A stretch of DNA of 64,000 nt from Caldimonas brevitalea (GCF_001017435.1 NZ_CP011371.1:2542001-2606000), one strand, 5' to 3'. Numbered from the stretch's first letter, positions 8,590 to 18,845 are shown. Notes: generated by a model from the letters alone, not told the origin. Program-made: numbers and translations.

Positions 8590-9228
8590 ATGAAAACCAA
8601 CAACACCCTGATCCTGCTGGGCGCGGCGGCCATCGTGGCCGGTTGCGCGACGATGAGCGCCGGCCCCGACGTCACCGAGGTGATCAAAGCCTCGTTCCAG
8701 GAGCGCGGCATCGCCAAGCTCGACCGGCTCGAGCAGACGCCGCTGCAAAAGGCCTGCAGCCAGGCCGATGCGGCGGGCAAGCCGCTGGACGCGGCCACGG
8801 CGTCGCGCCTCGAGCAGGCCGCGCTGGCGGCGGTGAAGCCACCGGCCGACGGCACCTACCTGGGCGACTGGAAAGAGGGCGAGAAGATCGCGCAAAGCGG
8901 CCGCGGCCTGCAGTTCAACGACACGGCGCAGACCGTGGCCGGCGGCAACTGCTACGCCTGCCACCAGCTGAGCAAGGCCGAGATTTCCTTCGGCAACATC
9001 GGCCCGAGCCTGTACCAGTACGGCAAGCAGCGCGGTGTCGCCAATCCGGCCGACCCGGCCAGTGCCGAGATCGTCAAGTACACCTGGGGCAAGCTGTGGA
9101 ACAGCCACGCCTACCGTGCCTGCTCGCCGATGCCCCGCTTCGGTGATGCGGGTATCCTGACCGAGGTGCAACTCAAGCACGTGATGGCGCTGCTGCTCGA
9201 TCCGCAATCCCCCGTCAACACGCCCTGA
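8590..9228 (+). CDS. soxX: SoxX, monoheme cytochrome c subunit of SoxAX, lipoprotein-like signal
   Basis: 212 residues. Heme site NCYACHQ (C121, C124, H125) and the probable axial Met181 in CSPMPRFG identify SoxX. It accepts electrons released when SoxA couples thiosulfate to SoxY. The N-terminus ends in IVAGCA with Cys19, which fits a lipobox. The protein may therefore be anchored in a membrane rather than free in the periplasm. Residues 26-90 form an extra N-terminal helical region, so the protein is longer than short SoxX forms. It starts 13 nt after soxA. Confidence 0.93.
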   Translation: MKTNNTLILLGAAAIVAGCATMSAGPDVTEVIKASFQERGIAKLDRLEQTPLQKACSQADAAGKPLDAATASRLEQAALAAVKPPADGTYLGDWKEGEKIAQSGRGLQFNDTAQTVAGGNCYACHQLSKAEISFGNIGPSLYQYGKQRGVANPADPASAEIVKYTWGKLWNSHAYRACSPMPRFGDAGILTEVQLKHVMALLLDPQSPVNTP

Positions 9229-9235
9229 CCGGCGT

Positions 9236-9272
9236 CGGCCCCCCCGGCCGCGGGCCGGGCGGGGCTTTCCTC
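9236..9272 (+). other. GC-rich inverted repeat between soxX and soxB
   Basis: The 72-nt gap holds a run of C and G blocks around CCGGCCGCGGGCCGG (from about 9242), able to fold into a very stable hairpin, followed by a short pyrimidine run (TTTCCTCCT). It could partly attenuate transcription into soxB or protect the soxYZAX message. There is no true U-tract, so a full terminator is unlikely. Confidence 0.35.
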
Positions 9273-9300
9273 CTGCCGGCGCCATCGCGAGACATCCCCC

Positions 9301-11016
9301 ATGCCTCTGTCACGCCGCGAATTCCTGAGTGTGCTGGCCGCCGCAGCGGCTGCCGGCTTTCCGCTCGACCGTGAGGCCAGCGCAGCTCAGGCCCGCTCGC
9401 TCTACGACGTCCCCCGCTACGGCAACGTGCACTTGCTGCACATGACCGACTGCCATGCGCAGTTGCTGCCGGTGTATTTCCGCGAGCCCAGCGTCAACCT
9501 GGGGCTGGGGGCTGCCGAGGGCCAGCTGCCCCACGTCGTCGGCGCGCCGCTGTTGAAGCGGCTCGGGCTGCGTCCCGGCAGCCGCGAAGCGCACGCCTTC
9601 ACGTCGCTCGACTTCGAGCGCCTGGCGCGCCGCTATGGCAAGGTCGGCGGCTTCGCCCACCTGGCCACGCTGGTGCAACGCCTCAAGGCGAGCCGCCCCG
9701 GCGCCTTGCTGCTCGACGGCGGCGACACCTGGCAGGGATCTGCGACCGCGTTGTGGACCCAAGGCCAGGACATGGTCGAGGCCGCCAAGCTGCTGGGCGT
9801 CGACGTGATGACCGGGCACTGGGAGTTCACCTACGGGATGGAGCGCGTGTCCCAGTTGGTGGAACGCGAGCTGGCCGGCCACATCGATTTCATCGCCCAG
9901 AACGTCAAGACCGCCGACTTCGGCGACCCCGTGTTCAAGCCCTTCGTGATGAAGCAGGTCAACGGTGTCGACGTCGCCATCATCGGGCAGGCGTTTCCGT
10001 ACACGCCGATCGCCAACCCGCGCTGGCTGATGCCCGACTGGACCTTCGGCATCCAGGAGGCCGAACTGCAGCGCCTGGTGCAGCAGGTGCGCGAGCAGGG
10101 CGCCCAGGCGGTCGTGCTGCTGTCGCACAACGGCATGGACGTCGACCTGAAGCTGGCCTCGCGCGTCAGCGGCATCGACGTGATCCTCGGCGGCCACACG
10201 CACGACGGCATGCCGGTGCCGGTGACGGTGCGCCACGAGGGCGGCCAGACGCTGGTGACCAATGCCGGCTCGAACGGCAAATTCCTCGGCGTGCTCGATC
10301 TCGACGTGCGGGGCAAGCGGGTGGCCGGCGTTCGCTACCGACTGCTGCCGGTGTTCGCCGATTTGCTACCGGCCGATACGCGGATGGCCACCTACATCGA
10401 CAAGCTGCGGGAGCCCTACGCCGCCAAGCTGGCGCAGCCGCTGGCGGTGACCGAGGGCCTGCTGTGGCGCCGGGGCAATTTCAACGGCAGCTTCGACCAG
10501 CTCATCCTCGACGCGATGATGGACGTGCGAGGCGCCGAGATCGCCTTCTCGCCCGGCTTCCGCTGGGGCACCACGCTGCTGCCGGGCGAGACCATCACGC
10601 GCGAGCACCTGATGGATCAAACCGCCATCACCTACCCCTGGTGCACGCTCACCGAAATGAGCGGCGAGGCGATCAAGACCGTGCTCGAAGACGTCGCAGA
10701 CAACCTCTTCAACCCCGACCCCTACTACCAGCAAGGCGGTGACATGGTGCGCGTCGGCGGGCTGACCTACACCTGCGATCCACGCGCGGCGGCCGGCCGT
10801 CGCATCCTCGACATGCGCCTCGCCGGGACGCCGATCGAGGCCGGTAAAAAGTACAAGGTCGCGGGCTGGGCGCCGGTCTCGGAGGCCGCGCGCGACAGCG
10901 GCCCGCCGATCTGGGAGGTGGTCGAAAGCTGGCTCGCGCAGCACAAGACGGTCGCGCCACGCCAGCTCAATCAGCCGCGCTTGTTGGGCGTGGACGGCAA
11001 CCCGGGGCTGGCCTGA
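9301..11016 (+). CDS. soxB: SoxB, sulfate thiol esterase (thiosulfohydrolase)
   Basis: 571 residues. A Tat signal (SRREFLSVL, Arg 5-6) exports the folded metalloenzyme. The 5'-nucleotidase-like dimanganese fold is marked by HMTDCHAQ, DGGDTWQG, GHWEFTYG, LSHNGMDVD and GGHTHDG, which contain the metal ligands and catalytic residues. The C-terminal 5'-nucleotidase domain follows from about residue 385. SoxB hydrolyses sulfate from SoxY-Cys-S-sulfonate. No soxC or soxD follows, so with these genes alone the remaining sulfane sulfur on SoxY would not be oxidised by the classic route. The gene ends the operon. Confidence 0.96.
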   Translation: MPLSRREFLSVLAAAAAAGFPLDREASAAQARSLYDVPRYGNVHLLHMTDCHAQLLPVYFREPSVNLGLGAAEGQLPHVVGAPLLKRLGLRPGSREAHAFTSLDFERLARRYGKVGGFAHLATLVQRLKASRPGALLLDGGDTWQGSATALWTQGQDMVEAAKLLGVDVMTGHWEFTYGMERVSQLVERELAGHIDFIAQNVKTADFGDPVFKPFVMKQVNGVDVAIIGQAFPYTPIANPRWLMPDWTFGIQEAELQRLVQQVREQGAQAVVLLSHNGMDVDLKLASRVSGIDVILGGHTHDGMPVPVTVRHEGGQTLVTNAGSNGKFLGVLDLDVRGKRVAGVRYRLLPVFADLLPADTRMATYIDKLREPYAAKLAQPLAVTEGLLWRRGNFNGSFDQLILDAMMDVRGAEIAFSPGFRWGTTLLPGETITREHLMDQTAITYPWCTLTEMSGEAIKTVLEDVADNLFNPDPYYQQGGDMVRVGGLTYTCDPRAAAGRRILDMRLAGTPIEAGKKYKVAGWAPVSEAARDSGPPIWEVVESWLAQHKTVAPRQLNQPRLLGVDGNPGLA

Positions 11017-11082
11017 TCCCCGTGTCGGCCGACGGCCGGCAGCATGACCGCGCGCCCGGCGGGGATGTGAAGAACCCCTAAC

Positions 11083-11361
11083 ATGACTGCTATGAAACGA
11101 AGCAGCCTGGTTCTCGTCATCTCTCTCGGCCTGGGGGCCTGTAGTTCGCTCGGTGTCGGTGTTTCAGTGCCCATCGGTGTGGGCAATGTCGGCATCGGCG
11201 TCGGCTCCGGTGGTCGGGTCAGCGGGGGTGTCGGCGTAGGGGTGGGCGGTGTCGGCGTCGGTGTCGGCGGCTCGACTCGGTTGCCGCCGCGTCAGCAGTC
11301 GCAGTCCGCCGTACCGGATGCGGCTTCTGCGCCGGCGACCCCGGTCTCTGCCCAACCGTGA
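11083..11361 (+). CDS. Small Gly/Val-repeat lipoprotein of unknown function
   Basis: 92 residues. A signal with lipobox LGACSS (Cys20 from the ATG at 11083; MKRSS at 11092 is an equally good start) is followed by about 45 residues of alternating Gly and Val (GVGVSVPIGVG, GGVGVGVGGVGVGVGG). A short Pro/Gln/Ala tail ends the protein. The alternation suggests extended beta strands, perhaps at the outer-membrane surface. Similar short proteins are known from Burkholderiales as uncharacterised lipoproteins; I do not recognise a function. It stands 66 nt after soxB on the same strand but has no evident link to sulfur oxidation. No good Shine-Dalgarno is seen. Confidence 0.65.
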   Translation: MTAMKRSSLVLVISLGLGACSSLGVGVSVPIGVGNVGIGVGSGGRVSGGVGVGVGGVGVGVGGSTRLPPRQQSQSAVPDAASAPATPVSAQP

Positions 11362-11608
11362 GCAGGGCAAGAGAGAGAGAGGGAGGTGGGGTCGCGAGCC
11401 GCCCTTCGTTCAGATCAGCAGGAATCCGTTTGATGGCGATCGAATGCCATCAGTGTTAGAGTGGTAAGTCTGACAGCAGGTCCTTCCCGTCCCCTTTACT
11501 GGTTTCTGTATTGATGCCAGAGAAAGGCGGGTCGCAATCCGCCAACCGGTCAAGCCGTGTCGCGGAAGGTTGTTCAACCAGCCACAGCCCTGGAAACCGG
11601 GGTGAAAG

Positions 11609-14476
11609 GTGAGCGAGATGATGCAGCAATACAGGTCGAACTCGTACCTGTTCGGGGGCAATGCTCCCTACGTCGAAGAGTTGTACGAGGCCTACCTCGA
11701 CAACCCCGGTTCGGTGCCCGACAACTGGCGCGCCTACTTCGACGCCCTTCAGAATGTGCCCGCGGTGGACGGCTCCGAGTCGCGCGATGTGCCGCATGCG
11801 CCGGTGATCGAGTCCTTCGCGCAGCGCGCCAAATCCAACGCCTTTGCTGTCAAGGCGAGCAGTGCCGATCTCGCGGTCGCGCGCAAACAGGTCCATGTTC
11901 AGTCGCTGATCGCTGCCTATCGTTTCCTCGGCTCGCGCTGGGCCGACCTCGATCCGCTCAAGCGCCAGGAGCGCCCCAAGATCCCCGAGCTGGAGCCGGC
12001 GTTCTACGACCTGACCGAGTCCGACATGGACATCACGTTCAGTGCGACGAACACCTACTTCACCAAAGCCGACCAGATGACCCTGCGCGAGATCGTGCAG
12101 GCCTTGCGTGAAACCTACTGCGGCACCATCGGCGCCGAGTTCATGCACATCACCGAGCCGGCCGAAAAGCGTTGGTGGCAGCAGCAGCTGGAAAGCATTC
12201 GCTCCAAGCCCACCTTCAGCGTCGAGAAGAAGAAGTCCATCCTCGAGCGCCTCACCGCCGCGGAAGGTCTCGAGCGCTACCTGCACACCAAATACGTCGG
12301 CCAGAAGCGCTTCTCGCTCGAAGGCGGCGAGTCCTTCATCGCGTCGATGGACGAGCTGATCCGCCGCGGCGGCGAGAAGGGCGTGCAGGAAATCGTGATC
12401 GGCATGGCCCACCGCGGCCGCCTCAACGTGCTGGTCAACACGCTGGGCAAGTCGCCCAAGGATTTGTTCTCGGAGTTCGAGCACACCGCGCCCGAAGACC
12501 TGCCCGCTGGCGACGTCAAGTACCACCAGGGCTTCTCGAGCGACGTGTCCACCCCCGGCGGCCCGGTGCACCTGAGCCTGGCCTTCAACCCTTCGCACCT
12601 CGAAATCGTCAACCCGGTGGTCGAAGGCTCGGTCAAGGCCCGGATGGACCGCCGCGGTGACGAGGACGGCGACCAGGTGCTGCCCGTGCTGGTGCACGGC
12701 GACGCCGCCTTCGCCGGACAGGGTGTGGTGATGGAGACGCTGGCGCTGGCGCAGACGCGCGGCTACTACACCGGCGGCACGGTGCACATCGTCATCAACA
12801 ACCAGATCGGCTTCACCACCTCCGATCCGCGCGACAGCCGCTCGACGCTGTATTGCACCGACGTGGTCAAGATGATCGAAGCGCCGGTGCTGCACGTGAA
12901 CGGCGACGACCCCGAAGCGGTCGTGCTCGCCACGCAGCTGGCCCTCGACTACCGCCAGGAGTTCAACAAGGACGTGGTGGTCGACATCGTGTGCTTCCGC
13001 AAGCTGGGCCACAACGAGCAGGACACGCCCTCGCTGACCCAGCCGCTGATGTACAAGAAGATCGCAGCCCACCCCGGCACCCGCAAGCTGTACGCCGACA
13101 AGCTGTCCGCCCAGGGCGCGATCCCGGCCGAAACCGCCGACGAGATGGCCAAGGCCTATCGCGCCGCGATGGACGCCGGCAAGCACACGGTCGACCCGGT
13201 GCTGACCGACTTCAAGAGCAAGTACGCGGTCGACTGGTCGCCCTTCCTCGGCAAGAAGTGGACCGACGCGGCCGACACCGCGCTGCCGCTGGCCGAGGTC
13301 AAGCGCCTGGCCGAACGCATCACCACCATCCCGAGCACCTTCAAGGTCCACCCGCTGGTCGAGAAGGTCATTGCCGACCGCGCCGCCATGGGCCGCGGCG
13401 AGATCAACGTCGACTGGGGCATGGGCGAGCACCTGGCCTATGCGTCGCTGGTCGCCAGCGGCTATCCGGTGCGGCTGTCGGGTGAAGACTGCGGCCGCGG
13501 CACCTTCGTGCACCGCCACGCCGTGCTGCACGACCAGAAGCGCGAGAAGTGGGACGAAGGCAGCTACATCCCGCTGCAGAACGTGGCCGACAACCAGGCA
13601 CCGTTCGTCGTGATCGACTCCATCCTGTCGGAAGAAGCCGTGCTCGGCTTCGAGTACGGCTATGCCAGCGCCGACCCCAACACGCTGGTGATCTGGGAAG
13701 CCCAGTTCGGCGACTTCGCCAACGGCGCCCAGGTGGTGATTGACCAGTTCATCGCGTCGGGCGAGGTCAAGTGGGGCCGCGCCAACGGCCTGACGCTGAT
13801 GCTGCCGCACGGCTACGAAGGCCAGGGCCCCGAGCACTCGTCGGCGCGCCTCGAGCGCTTCATGCAGCTGGCGGCAGACAACAACATCCAGGTGGTCCAG
13901 CCCACCACGGCCAGCCAGATCTTCCACGTGCTGCGCCGCCAGCAGGTGCGCATGTTCCGCAAGCCGCTGGTCATCATGACGCCCAAGTCGCTGCTGCGGA
14001 ACAAGGACGCCACCTCGCCGTTGACCGAGTTCACCAAGGGTGAATTCCGCACCGTGATCGGCGAGCTGAACGCGCAGATCGACCCGGCCAAGGTCAAGCG
14101 CGTGATCGCCTGTTCGGGCAAGGTGTATTACGAGCTGGTGAAAAAGCGCGAAGAGAAGAAGTCGCAAGACGTCGCCATCCTGCGCATCGAGCAGCTCTAT
14201 CCGTTCCCGCACAAGGCCTTCACCGCCGAGCTGAGGAAGTACCCCAACGTCACCGATGTCGTCTGGTGCCAAGACGAGCCGCAGAACCAGGGCGCCTGGT
14301 TCTTCGTGCAGCACTACATCCACGAGAACATGAGCGAAGGGCAGAAGCTCGGTTACGCCGGGCGTCCCGCCTCGGCCTCGCCGGCCGTGGGCTATGCCCA
14401 CCTGCACCAGGAGCAGCAGAAAGCGCTGCTCGACCAGGCCTTCGCCAAGCTCAAGGGTTTCGTCCTCACCAAATAA
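11609..14476 (+). CDS. sucA: 2-oxoglutarate dehydrogenase E1 component
   Basis: 955 residues, normal for the thiamine-diphosphate E1 of the TCA-cycle 2-oxoglutarate dehydrogenase complex. It decarboxylates 2-oxoglutarate and passes the succinyl group to the lipoyl arm of E2. The N-terminal E2-binding segment (SNSYLFGGNAPYVEELYE) is present. So are HRGRLNVLVNTLGK near residue 268 and the ThDP-binding GDAAFAGQG near 364, and the C-terminal transketolase-like half has LPHGYEGQGPEHSSAR. A GTG at 11609 is taken as start (GTG AGC GAG ATG ATG CAG); the two ATGs at 11618 and 11621 are alternatives and change only a few residues. First gene of sucA-sucB-lpdA. Confidence 0.96.
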   Translation: MSEMMQQYRSNSYLFGGNAPYVEELYEAYLDNPGSVPDNWRAYFDALQNVPAVDGSESRDVPHAPVIESFAQRAKSNAFAVKASSADLAVARKQVHVQSLIAAYRFLGSRWADLDPLKRQERPKIPELEPAFYDLTESDMDITFSATNTYFTKADQMTLREIVQALRETYCGTIGAEFMHITEPAEKRWWQQQLESIRSKPTFSVEKKKSILERLTAAEGLERYLHTKYVGQKRFSLEGGESFIASMDELIRRGGEKGVQEIVIGMAHRGRLNVLVNTLGKSPKDLFSEFEHTAPEDLPAGDVKYHQGFSSDVSTPGGPVHLSLAFNPSHLEIVNPVVEGSVKARMDRRGDEDGDQVLPVLVHGDAAFAGQGVVMETLALAQTRGYYTGGTVHIVINNQIGFTTSDPRDSRSTLYCTDVVKMIEAPVLHVNGDDPEAVVLATQLALDYRQEFNKDVVVDIVCFRKLGHNEQDTPSLTQPLMYKKIAAHPGTRKLYADKLSAQGAIPAETADEMAKAYRAAMDAGKHTVDPVLTDFKSKYAVDWSPFLGKKWTDAADTALPLAEVKRLAERITTIPSTFKVHPLVEKVIADRAAMGRGEINVDWGMGEHLAYASLVASGYPVRLSGEDCGRGTFVHRHAVLHDQKREKWDEGSYIPLQNVADNQAPFVVIDSILSEEAVLGFEYGYASADPNTLVIWEAQFGDFANGAQVVIDQFIASGEVKWGRANGLTLMLPHGYEGQGPEHSSARLERFMQLAADNNIQVVQPTTASQIFHVLRRQQVRMFRKPLVIMTPKSLLRNKDATSPLTEFTKGEFRTVIGELNAQIDPAKVKRVIACSGKVYYELVKKREEKKSQDVAILRIEQLYPFPHKAFTAELRKYPNVTDVVWCQDEPQNQGAWFFVQHYIHENMSEGQKLGYAGRPASASPAVGYAHLHQEQQKALLDQAFAKLKGFVLTK

Positions 14477-14482
14477 GACCCC

Positions 14483-14559
14483 GGCGGTTGTCGCGAGCGC
14501 CCCGCGTCGCGATCACCGCCCGCACCGCTGCGCGCCGCTGGTTCTGGCGCCCGGTGCGG
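14483..14559 (+). other. Two tandem RNA hairpins between sucA and sucB
   Basis: Hairpin 1 has arms at 14483-14496 and 14507-14520 (GGCGGT..TCGCGA against TCGCGA..ACCGCC, 13 of 14 positions pairing including one wobble, loop 10 nt). Hairpin 2 has an 8-bp perfect stem CCGCACCG (14520-14527) with CGGTGCGG (14552-14559), and its 24-nt loop may fold further. Neither is followed by a U-run. They probably act as mRNA stabilisers or processing sites that tune the E1:E2 ratio. Confidence 0.5.
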
Positions 14560-14584
14560 TCACACGAACATCGAAAGACAAGAC

Positions 14585-15874
14585 ATGGCAATCGTAGAAG
14601 TCAAGGTTCCGCAGCTCTCTGAATCGGTGGCCGAGGCCACCCTGCTGCAGTGGAAGAAGAAGCCCGGCGAGGCCGTGGCGCAGGACGAGATCCTGATCGA
14701 GATCGAGACCGACAAGGTCGTGCTGGAAGTCCCCGCGCCCAGCGCCGGTGTGCTGGCCGAGGTGGTGGTGGCCGACGGTGGCACCGTGGTCTCCGACCAG
14801 GTGATCGCCAAGATCGACAGCGAAGGCAAGGCCGGCGCTGCCGCCCCGGCCCCGGCGCCCGCTGCTGCGGCGCAAGCCGCGGCACCCGCGCCGGCCGCTG
14901 CGGCGACGCCGGCCGCAGGCTCGGGCAGCAAGTCGGACGTCGCGATGCCGGCGGCGGCCAAGCTGATGGCCGACAACCAGCTGGCCCCCGGCTCGGTCCC
15001 GGGCACCGGCAAGGACGGCCGCGTCACCAAGGGTGATGTGCTCGGCGTGCTCGAAGGCGGCGCTGCCGCGAAGGCCGCCCCTGCCGCGGTGCCGGCGCCC
15101 GTGCAGATCCCGCCTACCGCGGCTGCCAAGCCGCCGCTGCCGCCGGTCGCGGCCCCCGTCGCGAGCCTGGGCGACCGCCCCGAGCAGCGCGTGCCGATGA
15201 GCCGTTTGCGCGCGCGTATTGCCGAACGCCTGCTGCAGTCGCAAGCCACCAACGCCATCCTGACCACCTTCAACGAGGTCAACATGGCGCCGTTGATGGA
15301 GATGCGCAAGAAGTTCCAGGAGAAGTTCGAGAAGGAGCACGGCGTCAAGCTCGGCTTCATGAGCTTCTTCGTCAAGGCGGCGGTGCATGCGCTGAAGAAG
15401 TACCCGGTGCTGAACGCGTCGGTGGACGGCAACGACATCGTCTACCACGGCTATTTCGACATCGGCATCGCGGTCGGTTCGCCGCGCGGCCTGGTGGTGC
15501 CCATCCTGCGCAACTGCGACCAGATGACGTTCGCCGAGATCGAGAAGAAGATCGCCGAGTTCGGCCAGAAGGCCAAGGACGGCAAGCTCGGCCTCGAAGA
15601 GCTGAGCGGCGGCACGTTCTCGATCTCCAACGGCGGCGTGTTCGGCTCGATGCTGTCGACGCCCATCATCAACCCGCCGCAGTCGGCCATCCTCGGCGTG
15701 CATGCCACCAAGGACCGTGCGGTGGTCGAGAACGGCCAGATCGTCGTGCGGCCGATGAACTACCTCGCGATGTCGTATGACCACCGCATCATCGACGGCC
15801 GGGAAGCCGTGCTGGGCCTGGTGGCGATGAAAGAGGCGCTGGAAGATCCGGCCCGATTGCTGTTCGACATCTGA
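14585..15874 (+). CDS. sucB: Dihydrolipoamide succinyltransferase, E2 of 2-oxoglutarate dehydrogenase
   Basis: 429 residues. There is one N-terminal lipoyl domain (1-77, lipoyl-lysine in ETDKV, K44). An Ala/Pro hinge, a peripheral subunit-binding domain (about 118-155, [10 protein letters not shown] to [11 protein letters not shown]) and a second Ala/Pro hinge follow. The catalytic acyltransferase domain starts from about 198. The active-site HxxxDG is [10 protein letters not shown] with His400. E2 forms the core of the complex and moves succinyl to CoA. It is separated from sucA by 108 nt holding two hairpins and from lpdA by 11 nt. Confidence 0.96.
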   Translation: MAIVEVKVPQLSESVAEATLLQWKKKPGEAVAQDEILIEIETDKVVLEVPAPSAGVLAEVVVADGGTVVSDQVIAKIDSEGKAGAAAPAPAPAAAAQAAAPAPAAAATPAAGSGSKSDVAMPAAAKLMADNQLAPGSVPGTGKDGRVTKGDVLGVLEGGAAAKAAPAAVPAPVQIPPTAAAKPPLPPVAAPVASLGDRPEQRVPMSRLRARIAERLLQSQATNAILTTFNEVNMAPLMEMRKKFQEKFEKEHGVKLGFMSFFVKAAVHALKKYPVLNASVDGNDIVYHGYFDIGIAVGSPRGLVVPILRNCDQMTFAEIEKKIAEFGQKAKDGKLGLEELSGGTFSISNGGVFGSMLSTPIINPPQSAILGVHATKDRAVVENGQIVVRPMNYLAMSYDHRIIDGREAVLGLVAMKEALEDPARLLFDI

Positions 15875-15885
15875 GAGGCGAGACG

Positions 15886-17316
<1,431 letters not shown>

Positions 17317-17340
17317 TCCGAAGCGGACCGCCGTCGAGCC

Positions 17341-17366
17341 AGGGCGACCTCACCGTCGCCCTTTTT
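17341..17366 (+). terminator. Rho-independent terminator after sucAB-lpdA
   Basis: Stem AGGGCGAC (17341-17348) pairs perfectly with GTCGCCCT (17355-17362) around a 6-nt loop and is followed by TTTTT (17362-17366). It lies 25 nt after the lpdA stop, so it ends the 2-oxoglutarate dehydrogenase transcript and separates it from zapE. Confidence 0.9.
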
Positions 17367-17398
17367 CGTGTACGGCGGTTCAACGACTGAGTGTGGTG

Positions 17399-18499
17399 AT
17401 GGTGACCGTCAACGAGTTGTACGAGCAGACGCTGCAGGAGCGCGGCTACAAGAGCGACCCTGCGCAGTTGCGTGCGGTGCAGGCGCTGCAGCGTTGTTAT
17501 GACGAATGGGTCGACTACAAGGCGCGTCGCTCGAACGCGTTGACCAAGCTGCTGCGGCGTCCGCCGCTGCCGCGTGGCGTCTACATGTTCGGTGGTGTCG
17601 GCCGCGGCAAGAGCTTCCTGATGGACTGCTTTTTTCACGCCGTGCCGGTGCAGCGCAAGACACGGCTGCACTTCCATGAGTTCATGCGCGAGGTGCACCG
17701 CGAGCTGGCCGACCTGAAGGGCCAGCCGAACCCGCTCGACGAACTGGGGCGCCGGATCGCGCGGCGCCACCGGCTGATCTGCTTCGATGAGTTCCACGTC
17801 GCCGACGTCACCGACGCGATGATCCTGCACCGCTTGCTCGAATCGCTGTTCGAGCACCGCGTCAGCATCATCACCACCTCCAACTTCCACCCCGACGGGC
17901 TCTATCCCAACGGCCTGCACCGCGACCGCATCCTGCCGGCCATCGAGCTGCTGAAAGAGAAGCTGGAGATCATCAACGTCGACAACGGCACCGACTACCG
18001 GCGCCGCACGCTCGAGCACGTGCAGCTTTACCACACGCCGCTCGGGCCGCCCGCCGATGCGGCGATGCAGCAGGCGTTCGAGGAACTGGCCGAGCGGCGC
18101 GACGAAGACCCGCTGCTGCACATCGAACACCGCGAGATCCGTGCGCGCCGGCGCGCCGGTGGTGTGGTCTGGTTCGACTTCCAGGCGCTGTGTGGCGGCC
18201 CGCGGTCGCAGAACGACTACCTCGAGCTGGCGACCCAGTTCCACACGCTGCTGTTGTCCAACGTGCCGCGCATGCCGCCCCGGCTGGCGTCCGAGGCCCG
18301 ACGCTTCACCTGGCTGGTCGACGTGCTGTACGACCGTCGGGTCAAGCTGATCTTGTCGGCCGAGGTGCCGGCGGAGCAGTTGTACACGGAGGGGCCGCTG
18401 GCGCACGAGTTCCCGCGCACCGTGTCGCGCTTGAACGAGATGCAGTCGGCGGAGTTCCTGTCTTTGGAGCACCGCGAGGTGGACACAAGGCTGACCTGA
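17399..18499 (+). CDS. zapE: Cell division protein ZapE (AFG1-like ATPase)
   Basis: 366 residues. The Walker A is GGVGRGKS (65-72, in VYMFGGVGRGKSFLMD) and the Walker B is LICFDEFHVADV. Further on come TTSNFHPDGLYPNGLHRDRILPAI and VDVLYDRRVKLI, all diagnostic of the AFG1/ZapE AAA-type family. ZapE associates with the Z ring under stress in E. coli; mitochondrial homologues handle respiratory-chain subunits. The ATG at 17399 is the first plausible start after the terminator; longer frames run back into lpdA. Location next to sucAB-lpd is common in Burkholderiales. Confidence 0.92.
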   Translation: MVTVNELYEQTLQERGYKSDPAQLRAVQALQRCYDEWVDYKARRSNALTKLLRRPPLPRGVYMFGGVGRGKSFLMDCFFHAVPVQRKTRLHFHEFMREVHRELADLKGQPNPLDELGRRIARRHRLICFDEFHVADVTDAMILHRLLESLFEHRVSIITTSNFHPDGLYPNGLHRDRILPAIELLKEKLEIINVDNGTDYRRRTLEHVQLYHTPLGPPADAAMQQAFEELAERRDEDPLLHIEHREIRARRRAGGVVWFDFQALCGGPRSQNDYLELATQFHTLLLSNVPRMPPRLASEARRFTWLVDVLYDRRVKLILSAEVPAEQLYTEGPLAHEFPRTVSRLNEMQSAEFLSLEHREVDTRLT

Positions 18500-18845
18500 G
18501 GCACCAGAGGCAGCGCCCGACATCGCGGTGCCTGCCTTGCGGTGAAAACAGGCCGGCTTGCCGCGGGTCCGCGTGACAGAGGGGCCGGAGGGCAGCCTTG
18601 CGTGGCATCCGCCAACCCGTCACGGCCGGTCGCCCTTGGCCGGCTCCCTCCCGGATCGTCGCCCCCCTCCTGAACGGCCTCGACAACCAGCGGCAAACGG
18701 CAGTAACGTGACGCGTGTCACGCTGCCGGGCCTGGCCCTGCGCTGTGCCCGTGCGGCGCCCCGCACACGGGCCGCGTCCTCGGGTACAACGGACTGTGCG
18801 CAGCGCGACCGCGAGGTCCGTGCACAAACGCTGCGGGGTCCGGCC
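18500..18845. other. 346-bp intergenic region upstream of the receiver-TPR gene
   Basis: No credible gene is visible. A short dyad AGGCACC (18499-18505) / GGTGCCT (18527-18533) just after zapE could be a weak terminator but lacks a U-run. The other feature of note is the CRP-like dyad at 18707-18722. The open frame upstream of 18846 continues through this interval but has no start with a ribosome binding site and no family resemblance. Confidence 0.5.
18707..18722. promoter_or_regulatory. CRP/FNR-type palindrome (GTGA-N6-TCAC)
   Basis: CGTGAC (18707-18712) and GTCACG (18717-18722) form a dyad with GTGA-N6-TCAC spacing, the architecture of CRP-family sites. Outer bases GCAG and CTGC extend the symmetry with a 3-nt offset. 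It lies about 124 bp before the receiver-TPR start at 18846. The match is to spacing and half-site only; no regulator is encoded nearby. Confidence 0.4.

Noticed and set aside
11456..14407. 983-codon minus-strand open frame opposite sucA
   Set aside because: Antisense of a strongly conserved gene; no ribosome binding site or family pattern.
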